Shown: positions 7,192 to 15,160 of the stretch, piece after piece
How the letters are laid out: every line of letters begins with the position of its first letter
How positions within the stretch are numbered: position 1 is the stretch's first letter
Assembly: GCA_008636095.1 (NCBI GenBank)
Contig: VSJD01000300.1
Span: 1 to 19,269 of the forward strand
Length of the DNA stretch: 19,269 nt
Reading direction: 5' to 3'
Source of the DNA: Kiritimatiellota bacterium
GTDB taxonomy: Bacteria; Verrucomicrobiota; Kiritimatiellia; JAAZAB01
Notes under the pieces: generated by a model
Databases searched by the model: none
Told to the model about the DNA's origin: nothing
The model's input: the letters and a program-made list of their open reading frames with translations, nothing else
Position numbers and translations under genes: made by a program

Positions 7192-7219
7192 AACATCGAA
7201 CATCCAACATCGAACATCG
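7192..7219. repeat. Heptamer array, left arm (AACATCG x4)
   Basis: Four units of AACATCG or AACATCC are followed by a degenerate AATGAAG. It is the inverted partner of 7277-7311. The inner stem AGGAAAACT (7225-7233) / AGTTTTCCT (7252-7260) is nested between the arms. The array occupies the gap upstream of the permease ATG. Confidence 0.75.
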
Positions 7220-7261
7220 AATGAAGGAAAACTCACTGCTACGATGGCAACAGTTTTCCTA

Positions 7262-8275
7262 TCAGTTCTGATCTTGTTCGATGTTGGATGTTGGATGTTG
7301 GGCGTTGGATGTTTGCTTCGTATTCATCCTCAGGAACTCGGCCAAGCCTTCAGTGGGTGCGACACCGGTTGGTGCCGTCGGCTCCGGCCGGACCTGGCCG
7401 ACGGTTTCAATAAAAAATTGTTCCAGGGTCCGGGCGGGATGGTCCACCACGGGGGCGGCGCCGGTCTCGCGGCGGAGCACCTGCATAACGGCTTCCAACC
7501 GGTCGGGGGCCAGGGTGGGGAATGTCAGACGACAGCGGTCGTGCTGTTCGAGCAAATCGCGGACACGGCCCTGGACCAGGATGGCGCCGTCGCCCATGAT
7601 GGCCACGCGGTCGCAGACGTGTTCGACATCGGCCAGGAGATGGGAGGAGAGGATCACGGTTTTACCGCGTCGGGCCAGTGTCAGGATCAGGTCCTTGACC
7701 TGGCGACAGCCAACCGGATCAAGTCCGGCGGTTGGTTCATCCAGGACGATCAGATCGGGATCGTTAATCAGTGCCTGGGCCAGGCCGACGCGGCGGGCCA
7801 TGCCCTTTGAAAATTCGCCCACGGGCCGGTGCTGGGCGTGTTGGAGCCCGGTCATTTCGAGGAGTTGGTCAATGCAAGTTTTACGCGCCGCGCGGCGAAG
7901 GTTGAACAGCCGGCCGTAAAAATTCAGGATTTCGCGCGCGGTGAGGTAGGGGTAGAGGCAGGATTCTTCCGGCAGGTACCCGATGCGTGCCTTGGATTCG
8001 ACATCCCGCGGCGAACGGCCGAACACCGAAAGCGTTCCGTGGGTGGGGGTCAGCAGGCCGAGGATCATGCGCAGCGTGGTGGTTTTGCCGGAACCGTTGG
8101 GGCCCAGCAGGCCGAATACTTCGCCCGCCTGGACGTTGAAGGCGATGGCGTTGACCGCGCGGACCTTGGGGCGCCGCCAGAAATCCCGGAATATCTTGGT
8201 CAATGTTTCCGCGCGAATTACGCGTTCGGGCGAAAAAGTCGGATCGTTAATTAATGCTGCATGTTGCGGTTGCAT
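7262..8275 (-). CDS. ABC transporter ATP-binding protein
   Basis: A cytoplasmic ATPase of 337 residues. Walker A is GPNGSGKT (58-65), the Q-loop region is GYLPEE (99-104), the signature is FSKGM (155-159), Walker B plus catalytic Glu is LIVLDE (175-180), the D-loop is AGLD and the H-loop is SSHLL (His212). The layout is that of ABC-2-type drug or envelope-export ATPases. After the nucleotide-binding domain (to about 230) comes a C-terminal extension of about 100 residues. Its final residues, SNAQHPTSNIEQDQN, derive from a heptamer repeat array. The ATG at 8275 has AGG 6 nt upstream; an in-frame ATG at 8290 is possible but is directly abutted by GGCGGA. It is the first gene of the leftward block with the permease (7155-5863), the TPR-like protein and the FAD enzyme. 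The substrate is unknown. Confidence 0.9.
   Translation of the reverse strand: MQPQHAALINDPTFSPERVIRAETLTKIFRDFWRRPKVRAVNAIAFNVQAGEVFGLLGPNGSGKTTTLRMILGLLTPTHGTLSVFGRSPRDVESKARIGYLPEESCLYPYLTAREILNFYGRLFNLRRAARKTCIDQLLEMTGLQHAQHRPVGEFSKGMARRVGLAQALINDPDLIVLDEPTAGLDPVGCRQVKDLILTLARRGKTVILSSHLLADVEHVCDRVAIMGDGAILVQGRVRDLLEQHDRCRLTFPTLAPDRLEAVMQVLRRETGAAPVVDHPARTLEQFFIETVGQVRPEPTAPTGVAPTEGLAEFLRMNTKQTSNAQHPTSNIEQDQN
7277..7311. repeat. Heptamer array, right arm (TTGGATG x5), inside a coding end
   Basis: Five 7-bp units occur: TTCGATG, TTGGATG twice, TTGGGCG and TTGGATG. On the minus strand this array lies inside the ABC ATPase reading frame and encodes its tail (SNAQHPTSNIE). It pairs with 7192-7219 as a long imperfect hairpin spanning the ATPase stop codon. 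Confidence 0.75.
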
Positions 8276-8456
8276 AATGAACCTAACCATTCCGCCGGTT
8301 TGCCGTGGCGTGTAATCACAATTGCTTCGCGCTCAGCATTGCCGCAGATACTTGGACAAAGCTTCTTTTACTGCATTCCTTGTAATTGCGCCAGAAAATA
8401 TAAGGGTGGTCCGTGTCATGCCCGCGTATCGACATCATCCCTCAGTATTTAATATT

Positions 8457-8470
8457 CAGGGCTGTCCCTG
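8457..8470 (-). terminator. Small hairpin after the transglutaminase-like gene
   Basis: The stem CAGGG/CCCTG with a 4-nt loop lies 17 nt beyond the stop codon at 8487 in the leftward direction. It is followed on the minus strand by AATATTAAAT rather than a U-run. It is a weak candidate for ending the two-gene secreted operon. Confidence 0.3.
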
Positions 8471-8486
8471 TGTACCTCCTGTGTTT

Positions 8487-10790
8487 CTAATAAATGAATT
8501 CCTTTTCGGCGGTTAAGCGGCTGCGGCTCAGAATGTTTTCGTTGGGGTTGACAACAACCCTTAGCATATATTTTCCCTTTGTTAACCGTGCGCCCTCAAA
8601 CCGTGCCGCAACCGTAGCGTGTTCGGATGGAAAGATCTCCGCAATATTCTGCTTTTGTTGAGCGATTTCGCGATTCCCTTCGCACTGAACAAGAATGAAA
8701 GATACACTGATGTTTCTCAAACAATTGTGCTGCTGGTACATGAATAAATTCGATTGCGGTATATAGCGCACGGTTGCCCTGGCCGATATAACCGGCGCGC
8801 CCGCAGATTCCTGCTCCACCGCCACCACGACATAGTCCGGGGTGATGACCAAACTGGGCCGCTGCTGTACCAGAACGCGGAACCGCGTTTGACTATTGAG
8901 CAAGCGGGTATCAACGTCAGCACTGGTGATCCGTGCGTATAGCCAGGTATCCTTATATGTACGCGGTGGACTCAGCGCGGTGGAGGGAGGGAAGTCTGGC
9001 GAATCACTGGTCACAAGCGCAGCGTAATTACCAAACCCTCTGAAATACCCCGCCGACCAGCCATGACCCGGGTATTCGGGGCGCAGCCACGCTTGCCAGA
9101 TACTTTTTGCCTCGGCACTCTTCCCCGGCGCAATTTCCCCAAGAACCACGTCATCACATATGCCAATACCGCCCCGGTCAGGATCGCCATCGTAAAACCT
9201 GACCACCACGTTATGCGCCAGGCGTGTCCCCCGATTGTGGACGAGCGCGGTGAGTTGAACTTCCTCATTCTCGAATGGCTGTTCCTTTGAAACACGCAAT
9301 CCCGCCTGTTCGCGCAGGGTGAGCCTCATGGCGCCTGTCCCCTTGCACCCCTTTACCAACAGCACATCCGCGGGATGTACGCAATCGGGAATAATGGACG
9401 GAAAGTATTGAAACACGTGGCGCATAGTTGCCGCGCAAATTCCCGCCGGATTTTTTCCGGTTTGGTCCCGCGCGTCAAGGCCAATACGCAAACGGTAATT
9501 GAAAACCATTGTTTTCCCGGGTGTAGGATCGCCGGCAGGCACGGACTGGCAACTTAAAAACGGCTTCAAATCGGCCCTTACTTCGTTTTTTTCGTAGCTG
9601 AGCGGCACACGGCGCCACGCCTGTCCGGTAGCTGGCGACTGGATCTCAATGCTAACAGTAGAGGTGCTGCTTTCCGCGCTTGTGTGGAGCACCACCTCGC
9701 CGGTCGCAAGGAGAAAAGGCGAAATGCATTGATATATGAGCGATGCGTTTTTATGTGGATCCTCCGGCGCTAAAATGGCAATCCCGCTGGATAAGCGCTG
9801 CGTCGTTATGTTTTCCACCTGCTCGAACTGGCTGCGCCAGTCCTTATCATCCGCAACCAACTTCGCTTCCAGGAGGCCGTTTGCATAATCCGGCGGTTCC
9901 GAGATGGCATGGCACCAATAGCCTTTGCGCTCTTGAAGAAAGGTGATTTTTTCGCCGCGGCGCAGGCAAAATGTTTCTTTAGTCCAGGGTATGTTCCGTT
10001 TTGCTCCCGGCCCCTTATAATTAAACCAGAAAGCAGAACCGACCTTTTTTGGGGGAATCATTACCCGCGGGAACCTTCCGTCGGCATCGACGTGACGCAG
10101 AAGCAGTTCTGGATCGGCTTTAACATCCGCACAACTTGCAATCGTATCTCCATCCTTTTTCAAAAAATAACAACGAACATAGGGGTCGAGATTGTGCCAG
10201 GCATTATCGAAGTAAACCTCCGTAGTGGCATGGCCCGGTATATCAGGCGCCCGCCATTGAATCCCGGCAATATCCAGGAGGCATTGAAATACCATCGCCT
10301 GCGTTGAGCAAAAACCGTAGCCGAGGCTGTGGATGAACCGCGTGATGTCCACCTGGTTATGCATGGAAAGATTTGCAAAACGCCCCAGGGCAAATCGATA
10401 GAGCGCGAAAGCCTTCTCCTTGTCCGTGGCGCCCGCCTTCACCACGGAACGCACGATGGTTTCGGGGTCGGTCCAGTCAACCTGGCCTTGGACCGAGAAG
10501 AACGGCATGATGCCTTCGCCTTCAAACGCCACCCGCTCGATAAGACATGACGGGCCGCTTAACTGCGCGAGGGGAATCTCGTTGTTTCCTGGCTTCAATG
10601 CATATGTTTCTTCCCTTATGCCTGACGGCAATTCAACCAGAACGGCCGAATTAGTTTCCACGGCAACTGTGTTTCCCGTCTGTAAGGCGCTGTTGGTTTG
10701 CGCACAGGCAATCTCCTGCATCCAGCTTGTTGCGCCGCATTCCAGAATGGCAAATGACAATACCAAGAAGTAATAGCGTGTATTTTTCAC
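8487..10790 (-). CDS. Secreted transglutaminase-like protein with Ig/CARDB-like region
   Basis: A 767-residue exported protein. The N-terminal hydrophobic stretch (about 6-20) and the ACAQ site near residue 30 look like a signal peptide. The transglutaminase-like core spans about residues 110-210. It has GFCSTQAMVFQCLLDIAGIQWR with nucleophile Cys161, then GHATTEVYFDNAWHNLDP with His187 and Asp202, which completes a papain-like Cys-His-Asp triad. In this superfamily the fold serves crosslinking, peptide cleavage or amidase reactions, so the specific reaction cannot be told. A CARDB or Ig-like segment (about 510-575, ALVHNRGTRLAHNVVVRFYDG) follows. Beta-rich sequence continues to the end. It starts with GTG at 10790, and the GTGA overlaps the TGA of the upstream gene by 4 nt. 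The two proteins are therefore probably made together and may act on the same extracellular target. Confidence 0.75.
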   Translation of the reverse strand: MKNTRYYFLVLSFAILECGATSWMQEIACAQTNSALQTGNTVAVETNSAVLVELPSGIREETYALKPGNNEIPLAQLSGPSCLIERVAFEGEGIMPFFSVQGQVDWTDPETIVRSVVKAGATDKEKAFALYRFALGRFANLSMHNQVDITRFIHSLGYGFCSTQAMVFQCLLDIAGIQWRAPDIPGHATTEVYFDNAWHNLDPYVRCYFLKKDGDTIASCADVKADPELLLRHVDADGRFPRVMIPPKKVGSAFWFNYKGPGAKRNIPWTKETFCLRRGEKITFLQERKGYWCHAISEPPDYANGLLEAKLVADDKDWRSQFEQVENITTQRLSSGIAILAPEDPHKNASLIYQCISPFLLATGEVVLHTSAESSTSTVSIEIQSPATGQAWRRVPLSYEKNEVRADLKPFLSCQSVPAGDPTPGKTMVFNYRLRIGLDARDQTGKNPAGICAATMRHVFQYFPSIIPDCVHPADVLLVKGCKGTGAMRLTLREQAGLRVSKEQPFENEEVQLTALVHNRGTRLAHNVVVRFYDGDPDRGGIGICDDVVLGEIAPGKSAEAKSIWQAWLRPEYPGHGWSAGYFRGFGNYAALVTSDSPDFPPSTALSPPRTYKDTWLYARITSADVDTRLLNSQTRFRVLVQQRPSLVITPDYVVVAVEQESAGAPVISARATVRYIPQSNLFMYQQHNCLRNISVSFILVQCEGNREIAQQKQNIAEIFPSEHATVAARFEGARLTKGKYMLRVVVNPNENILSRSRLTAEKEFIY

Positions 10791-13700
10791 GGCTTTGGCT
10801 CAATCAGGATGCCGTTAAGCGCAAAGTACGGTAGTTTCATGTCAGGGTTCTTGAACTCGAAGTTCATCAGTCCGTCGGTCAGCTCAACCTCAAAGCTGGG
10901 ACGGTACGGATCATTTTTCTTAATCGGGCGGTTGTCAACCACCTTCCGTCCTTCCACGTATATATCCGGCGCAAAGTGATCGTACAGGGTATCCACCATG
11001 ACCACGGCAACTTTATATTTGGCGTTGGGCAGTTTCACCGCCCAGGCACGGTATTCCTTCCCGCTGCAATAGTCGCGGATGAGATCATCGCCTTTACCAC
11101 GGTCGCCCGGCCACTTTGAATCATACTTGATCCAACCGTAGCCCCGTTTATCATTGTAGAAAGTGTCGTTGCGAATGGCATTAAAGTCCTTCATGATCGG
11201 GCCGGAGCCAAAGTCGAACCCGACAAGACCATTGGCCGCGAATTCAAACCGGACAATAGTTTCCTGCGGCTTGGAGCGGTTGCCGGCCCGGTCTTCGAGC
11301 ACAAATGACAGGGTGGTATCGCCCTGGTCAAGACCTTCGACCGTCGTTTGGAATGTTCCATCGGGCCATACGGTGATCCGCTTTTCCGGCCGGCCAGAAC
11401 AAACCAGTATAAGCGACAGCCCGTCTTCCATCCCGGACACCTTTTCTTCGACACACAGCCAATTCACACGGGTCGTGATCTTGCCGGGCACATTGACCAC
11501 AGCCGTAGGCGGCGTCGTATCCAGGATGATCTCCTTCTTCACCTCTGCCCGGGGATACTGGGCGGCAGTCAGGATAAGACCATACCGGCCATCTGCGCAT
11601 CTTGCGCCGTTGCCATCCTTCCCGTCCCATTCAAGGCGGACCTCGGGCACGTTGCCGCTAAATTCGCGCACGGTCTTGCCCTGGGCATCGGTAATCCGGG
11701 CGCTCCATGTTCCTTCCGTCACCTGGGCAACCGTCCGCCCGCGGACCGTCAACACATCTTTCCTTCCGTCGCCATTGGGCGAGAACACCGGCGGCATCAA
11801 CTCAACATCCCGAAAAGCCGCGGACGGAATCTTTGGAATGATACAGAAGCTTCGCAGCTGCATGGGCTGTGTGGCCACGGCAAGACTGATACGGCCCGGC
11901 CCTTCCGGCTCAAAGGGAATGTCTTTGCCGGTGACAAGGTCCTGCACAGAGGCCACGGCTGCGGACTCGGCCTTGACCGTTATCTTAACTTGTCTTTCCT
12001 TCAAGTCGAATGCCCGGTTGATAACCGCCAGATAGGTGCCGTAATCGGTCTTGTACTGGCGCACGACAATCTCCTTATCCTGCGGCTGGACCGCATCGGC
12101 GAGGACCTCGGACGGCACCGCCGGCAGGGCCAGGTAGGCGGCCGCAAAATCCCGTGCATACTGTGGGAAACCGCGTTGCAAGGGCTCGTGCATGTTGACC
12201 ATGATGCGGGTGGGATCGGCATTAGCCATGGAAAGAATTTCCTCCATCATGCAGAATGGTCCGGCATGCTCAATGGTGGAAGCGGCAAAAAGGCCAAAGC
12301 AGTTCATGTGGAAAGACTCCTCGTTATACGGGAACGCATTCCCAACGGCCACACCTTCGCCGGTCTTGAAGAAGTTGAGGAACTTCGGATTATCGGCGGT
12401 GTACTTGTAATGAACCGGCGCCCAGTACACAATCCCCTTGTCGTTCGCGTAAAGGGTCGGGTTGCACCCGATGCGGCGGGCGGAGTAAATACTGCCGGGC
12501 TCGCTCAGCATTTTGACCATGTCCATCTCATCCGGATACACGAGGTGCGGCAGTTCGCCACTGCGTTTCGCACCCCAGAATTCCTTCATGTCCTTGTGCC
12601 GGCCGTAGATAATATCCTCCATGGTGACTTTACCTGCCAGTTCGGGCGCAATCCGTTCCCTGTAGTAACCGCGTGCAGAAACGGGGTCAGCCTTCTGTTC
12701 CGCCGTCCATTTTTCGGGCGGTACGGTGAATCCCGGGACCAGCAGGATACTTGTGCCCGGCACATAGATCTTGTCCTGCATCGGCAAGCCGGAATACCTG
12801 AGCCTGGCACAGGAGAACGGATGGTCGTCATCGCTGTGCCAGGGAAAGTAGTAGAGCTTAAGGTCAGGCCGGATGGCCTGCAGTTGGTCGCGCAAGGCCA
12901 GAAGAAATTCGCGCTCCTTGGCGTACCACCACTGGTAATACTCGGTCTTTTTGTGGGCGACCAGCCATTCCCGCTTTTGGGCGGAGTCCGCGCCTTCGGC
13001 ACGGATGCCGGTCTCCGTCTCAAACCGTTGCATGGCGTAGTCGCTGAAGCTCGGCATGAACGGCAATCCAAAGTGTTTAAATAGCATCAGGCCGGAGAAA
13101 GATGGGTCGGCGAACTGTGACGAGAACACATTATCCAGCATTGTCCAGACAGCTTGGAGTGTTTCCGGATGCACGACGTCCGGGATATAGCCCTTGACTT
13201 CAGAATTTGCAGCGCCGCGGAAATCACTGCAACCATCGGCATCAACAACCCGCGCTTCTTCGGGGACGGCAATACTTTGAAAAATATCCCGTTCGATCAT
13301 CAGGCGGGGCAGGATGTTCACGCCCAGTCCTTCGGCCCGGTTCACCGTTAATAGCGGCGCCGTGACGTCGTCAACCCAAGACCTGCTCAACATGTTCGGA
13401 GCTATCGCCGTCATGCCGCAGAAACGGGCATTGTACAGACGCTGGCGCGCCCTGGCCTCTTTTAGTTTTTCATCGAATCGACCACCCACAGACTCCGAAG
13501 TCTCGATCAACTCGCGCCGGCCAAGTTCCAGCGGCGGCCGGTTAACCTGCAGGAAAAGCGCCGGCACATTTGGAACTTCGTACAGTTTTATGGTGCGGAC
13601 TGCGGCCCCGCTGGCCAGCGCATCCATGCTGGGACCAATACCCTGCACGAAAATCCAAAAGCCCTTAGCTGTGTCTTCCTTAATAGTATTGCTGCTAGGA

Positions 13701-14692
13701 TATGGCGTTCCAAGTTTGAATGTCTTTTCGCCAAGATTAAAAAACGAATACCATTTCTGGTACTTGCCGCTGAGTGGATAATCCACGTATTCGGAATTGA
13801 CGGTGCGCGTCCAGTGGTCGCCGAGCGTCCGGCCGGTATGAAACCCCTGGTCCCCGGTGTGGGCCAGGAAATTACCGGTATTAAAGATGTTGATGGTCCG
13901 GCCCACGTCCTCGGGATATTCAACAACCAGCAGGTAGGACTTGCCGGGAGACAATCCTTCCCTGTTCAACTTATAGGCAAACCAGCCCCAGCCTCGGGCA
14001 ACCCGGCACGGCTGGCCGAGAATCTTTTCTACCCCGGTGAATGTCGGATTTGGTTCGCGATACAATTCTTTCCATTCATCTTGCGGCACGCCGCCGGAAC
14101 CTTTGGCACCCATCCCGCGCCCGCCCTCGATAAAGGGATGCGGATCGGAGGGATCATAACACTTCACTTCGTCCAGGAGCTTCAGATTCCCGAACAGATC
14201 GTCAACGTATTCATTAGTGCTGGCCAGCAACGGCAGCATGCCACAGTCTTTAATCCGGCTCTTGAAACTAAAATACTTTTCAGCGCGAGCGAGGGTTTGG
14301 GTGCCGCAACACAACGTGGCATTGAATCGGAACAGGTTGGCGCCGGTTTCATGCCTGGCTTTGAACAGCCGCTCGCGCAGAGCTGGGTCAAAAGCCGCTT
14401 TAACCACGGCCGATGCACCCGCTTTCACCGTTACTTCATTGGTCAGAGTATATGGCCTGAACCAGTAATCAATTACCTCGCATTCCAGGGTGCCGGCCAG
14501 ATCATTGGTACCGGAATTCTTCAATGTCACCGGGATCAACAGCGGATCCGCCGCCGATGCCGGATCAAGGTTTGAACATGCACCGATGGTCAGGGCCGTT
14601 TCCGCCCCGGCGGCATTCGTCCATGCAAAGACCGCCCCAATCAAAACGAGCACTGCAACCAGCGCCGATACCTGTCGTTGTTGAGTGAACAT
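10787..14692 (-). CDS. Large secreted multidomain protein, putative glycoside hydrolase
   Basis: A 1301-residue exported protein. The signal peptide (1-31, VSALVAVLVLIGAVFAWTNAAGA) is followed by an Ig-like region (about 32-150) and a jelly-roll-like region (about 170-400). A probable TIM-barrel-like region (about 430-830) contains WVDDVTAPLLTVN, YAMQRFETETGI, LKLYYFPWHSDDD and IVYWAPVHY. A beta-sandwich (about 880-950, TYLAVINRAF) follows. A FlgD/CHU-C-type Ig domain begins with FSPNGDGRKD (about 968-1060), and a further Ig-like domain precedes the end. The C-terminal module from about 1157 (GFDFGSG to ALNGILIEPKP) resembles malectin/galactose-binding modules of PVC carbohydrate enzymes. I cannot assign a CAZy family or catalytic residues. 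The ATG at 14692 is preferred because AGGAGG lies 5 nt upstream and the signal peptide starts there; the frame is open to 14770. It is coupled to the transglutaminase-like gene. Confidence 0.7.
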   Translation of the reverse strand: MFTQQRQVSALVAVLVLIGAVFAWTNAAGAETALTIGACSNLDPASAADPLLIPVTLKNSGTNDLAGTLECEVIDYWFRPYTLTNEVTVKAGASAVVKAAFDPALRERLFKARHETGANLFRFNATLCCGTQTLARAEKYFSFKSRIKDCGMLPLLASTNEYVDDLFGNLKLLDEVKCYDPSDPHPFIEGGRGMGAKGSGGVPQDEWKELYREPNPTFTGVEKILGQPCRVARGWGWFAYKLNREGLSPGKSYLLVVEYPEDVGRTINIFNTGNFLAHTGDQGFHTGRTLGDHWTRTVNSEYVDYPLSGKYQKWYSFFNLGEKTFKLGTPYPSSNTIKEDTAKGFWIFVQGIGPSMDALASGAAVRTIKLYEVPNVPALFLQVNRPPLELGRRELIETSESVGGRFDEKLKEARARQRLYNARFCGMTAIAPNMLSRSWVDDVTAPLLTVNRAEGLGVNILPRLMIERDIFQSIAVPEEARVVDADGCSDFRGAANSEVKGYIPDVVHPETLQAVWTMLDNVFSSQFADPSFSGLMLFKHFGLPFMPSFSDYAMQRFETETGIRAEGADSAQKREWLVAHKKTEYYQWWYAKEREFLLALRDQLQAIRPDLKLYYFPWHSDDDHPFSCARLRYSGLPMQDKIYVPGTSILLVPGFTVPPEKWTAEQKADPVSARGYYRERIAPELAGKVTMEDIIYGRHKDMKEFWGAKRSGELPHLVYPDEMDMVKMLSEPGSIYSARRIGCNPTLYANDKGIVYWAPVHYKYTADNPKFLNFFKTGEGVAVGNAFPYNEESFHMNCFGLFAASTIEHAGPFCMMEEILSMANADPTRIMVNMHEPLQRGFPQYARDFAAAYLALPAVPSEVLADAVQPQDKEIVVRQYKTDYGTYLAVINRAFDLKERQVKITVKAESAAVASVQDLVTGKDIPFEPEGPGRISLAVATQPMQLRSFCIIPKIPSAAFRDVELMPPVFSPNGDGRKDVLTVRGRTVAQVTEGTWSARITDAQGKTVREFSGNVPEVRLEWDGKDGNGARCADGRYGLILTAAQYPRAEVKKEIILDTTPPTAVVNVPGKITTRVNWLCVEEKVSGMEDGLSLILVCSGRPEKRITVWPDGTFQTTVEGLDQGDTTLSFVLEDRAGNRSKPQETIVRFEFAANGLVGFDFGSGPIMKDFNAIRNDTFYNDKRGYGWIKYDSKWPGDRGKGDDLIRDYCSGKEYRAWAVKLPNAKYKVAVVMVDTLYDHFAPDIYVEGRKVVDNRPIKKNDPYRPSFEVELTDGLMNFEFKNPDMKLPYFALNGILIEPKP

Positions 14693-14697
14693 CTTCT

Positions 14698-14703
14698 CCT
14701 CCT
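14698..14703 (-). promoter_or_regulatory. Strong ribosome-binding site that sets the start
   Basis: AGGAGG on the minus strand is followed by 5 nt and then the ATG at 14692. It is the best Shine-Dalgarno sequence in the window. It shows that the 26 codons open upstream to 14770 are leader sequence rather than protein. Confidence 0.75.
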
Positions 14704-14773
14704 TCTTGTTGGCGCTTTGTTTTTTGAACAGAGTTAATTGCAAAAGTCGTAACTGCGCAGGTAGACACAAAAG

Positions 14774-14893
14774 TTAACCAATCCCCGCTCCGAATACAAC
14801 AAGGAATAAAATCAATGCGCTTGTTTTCACCTCCGTTGGCGTGAAAGGAGTTGGTCCGTGCAAGAGGGCGAAAACTTTCCCAAAAACTTTCAT
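14774..14893 (-). CDS. Possible small membrane peptide (39 aa)
   Basis: A 39-codon frame from ATG (14893) to TAA (14774) encodes a peptide ending in a hydrophobic stretch (SALILFLVVFGAGIG) preceded by a polar, proline-containing half. It lies 81 bp upstream of the 1301-residue gene on the same strand. The ribosome-binding site is weak and no homologue is recognised, so it could be chance or a leader peptide. It also contains the inverted repeat at 14825-14846. Confidence 0.2.
   Translation of the reverse strand: MKVFGKVFALLHGPTPFTPTEVKTSALILFLVVFGAGIG
14825..14846. promoter_or_regulatory. Operator-like inverted repeat TTTCAC-N10-GTGAAA
   Basis: Perfect 6-bp inverted half-sites, TTTCAC (14825-14830) and GTGAAA (14841-14846), are separated by 10 bp. 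They lie in the divergent intergenic region upstream of the large secreted protein. Spacing of half-sites by about one and a half helical turns is compatible with a dimeric regulator, but no regulator gene lies in this window. Confidence 0.25.
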
Positions 14894-14985
14894 CTTTTTA
14901 CTTGCATCCGAACACCCTCCCTGCCACATTTTATCCATCAAACAAAGCGATGCCCACGGAAGGGGTCGCCCTGGTCGCCTAAGGC

Positions 14986-15023
14986 GCCGCCTATCTTCGC
15001 CGAAGCGCTTCGCGTAGGCAGGC
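14986..15023. repeat. Extragenic stem-loop element
   Basis: The imperfect stem GCCGCCTA (14986-14993) / TAGGCAGGC (15015-15023) encloses the perfect palindrome CGAAGCGCTTCG (15001-15012). A small CGCC-TAA-GGCG hairpin lies just to its left. It is non-coding and forms the first of three stem-loop elements in the 14693-15358 intergenic region. Confidence 0.45.
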
Positions 15024-15044
15024 CGTAGGCGGGTAAACTCGATA

Positions 15045-15154
15045 AATTAGGCGGCCAAAGGCCGTAACTGTTTCATGTAGCCGCGGCGGTGACGCCGTGG
15101 CCGCCGGAAGAATCCACGCCCTCACGGGCGCGGCTACAACTTTGAAATTCCTAT
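15045..15154. repeat. Tandem repeat unit A with BIME-like paired hairpins
   Basis: The flanks AATTAGG (15045) and TTTCATGTAG (15071-15080) on the left, and TTGAAATTCCTAT (15142-15154) on the right, recur in unit B. The core 15076-15138 is closed by TGTAGCCGCG / CGCGGCTACA. It contains two hairpins: CCGCGGCG-GTGA-CGCCGTGG (15081-15100) and CCACGCCC-TCAC-GGGCGCGG (15114-15133). The two loops are reverse complements. This two-REP architecture resembles bacterial BIMEs. Confidence 0.65.
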
Positions 15155-15160
15155 GCATTT

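Noticed and set aside
7156..7236. N-terminal extension of the ABC permease to 7236
   Set aside because: Its residues are encoded by the heptamer array and link to no known permease sequence. The ATG at 7155 begins the membrane domain directly.
7192..7311. CRISPR-like array
   Set aside because: Units are 7 bp and contiguous with no spacers, and there are no cas genes.
11348..13084. Long plus-strand frame (578 codons) opposite the giant secreted-protein gene
   Set aside because: It is an antisense frame in GC-rich DNA. The minus-strand protein has a signal peptide, a strong ribosome-binding site and recognisable domains, whereas this translation has no coherent motifs.
14693..14770. N-terminal extension of the 1301-residue protein to 14770
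   Set aside because: AGGAGG 5 nt before the ATG at 14692 and the signal peptide starting there define the start.
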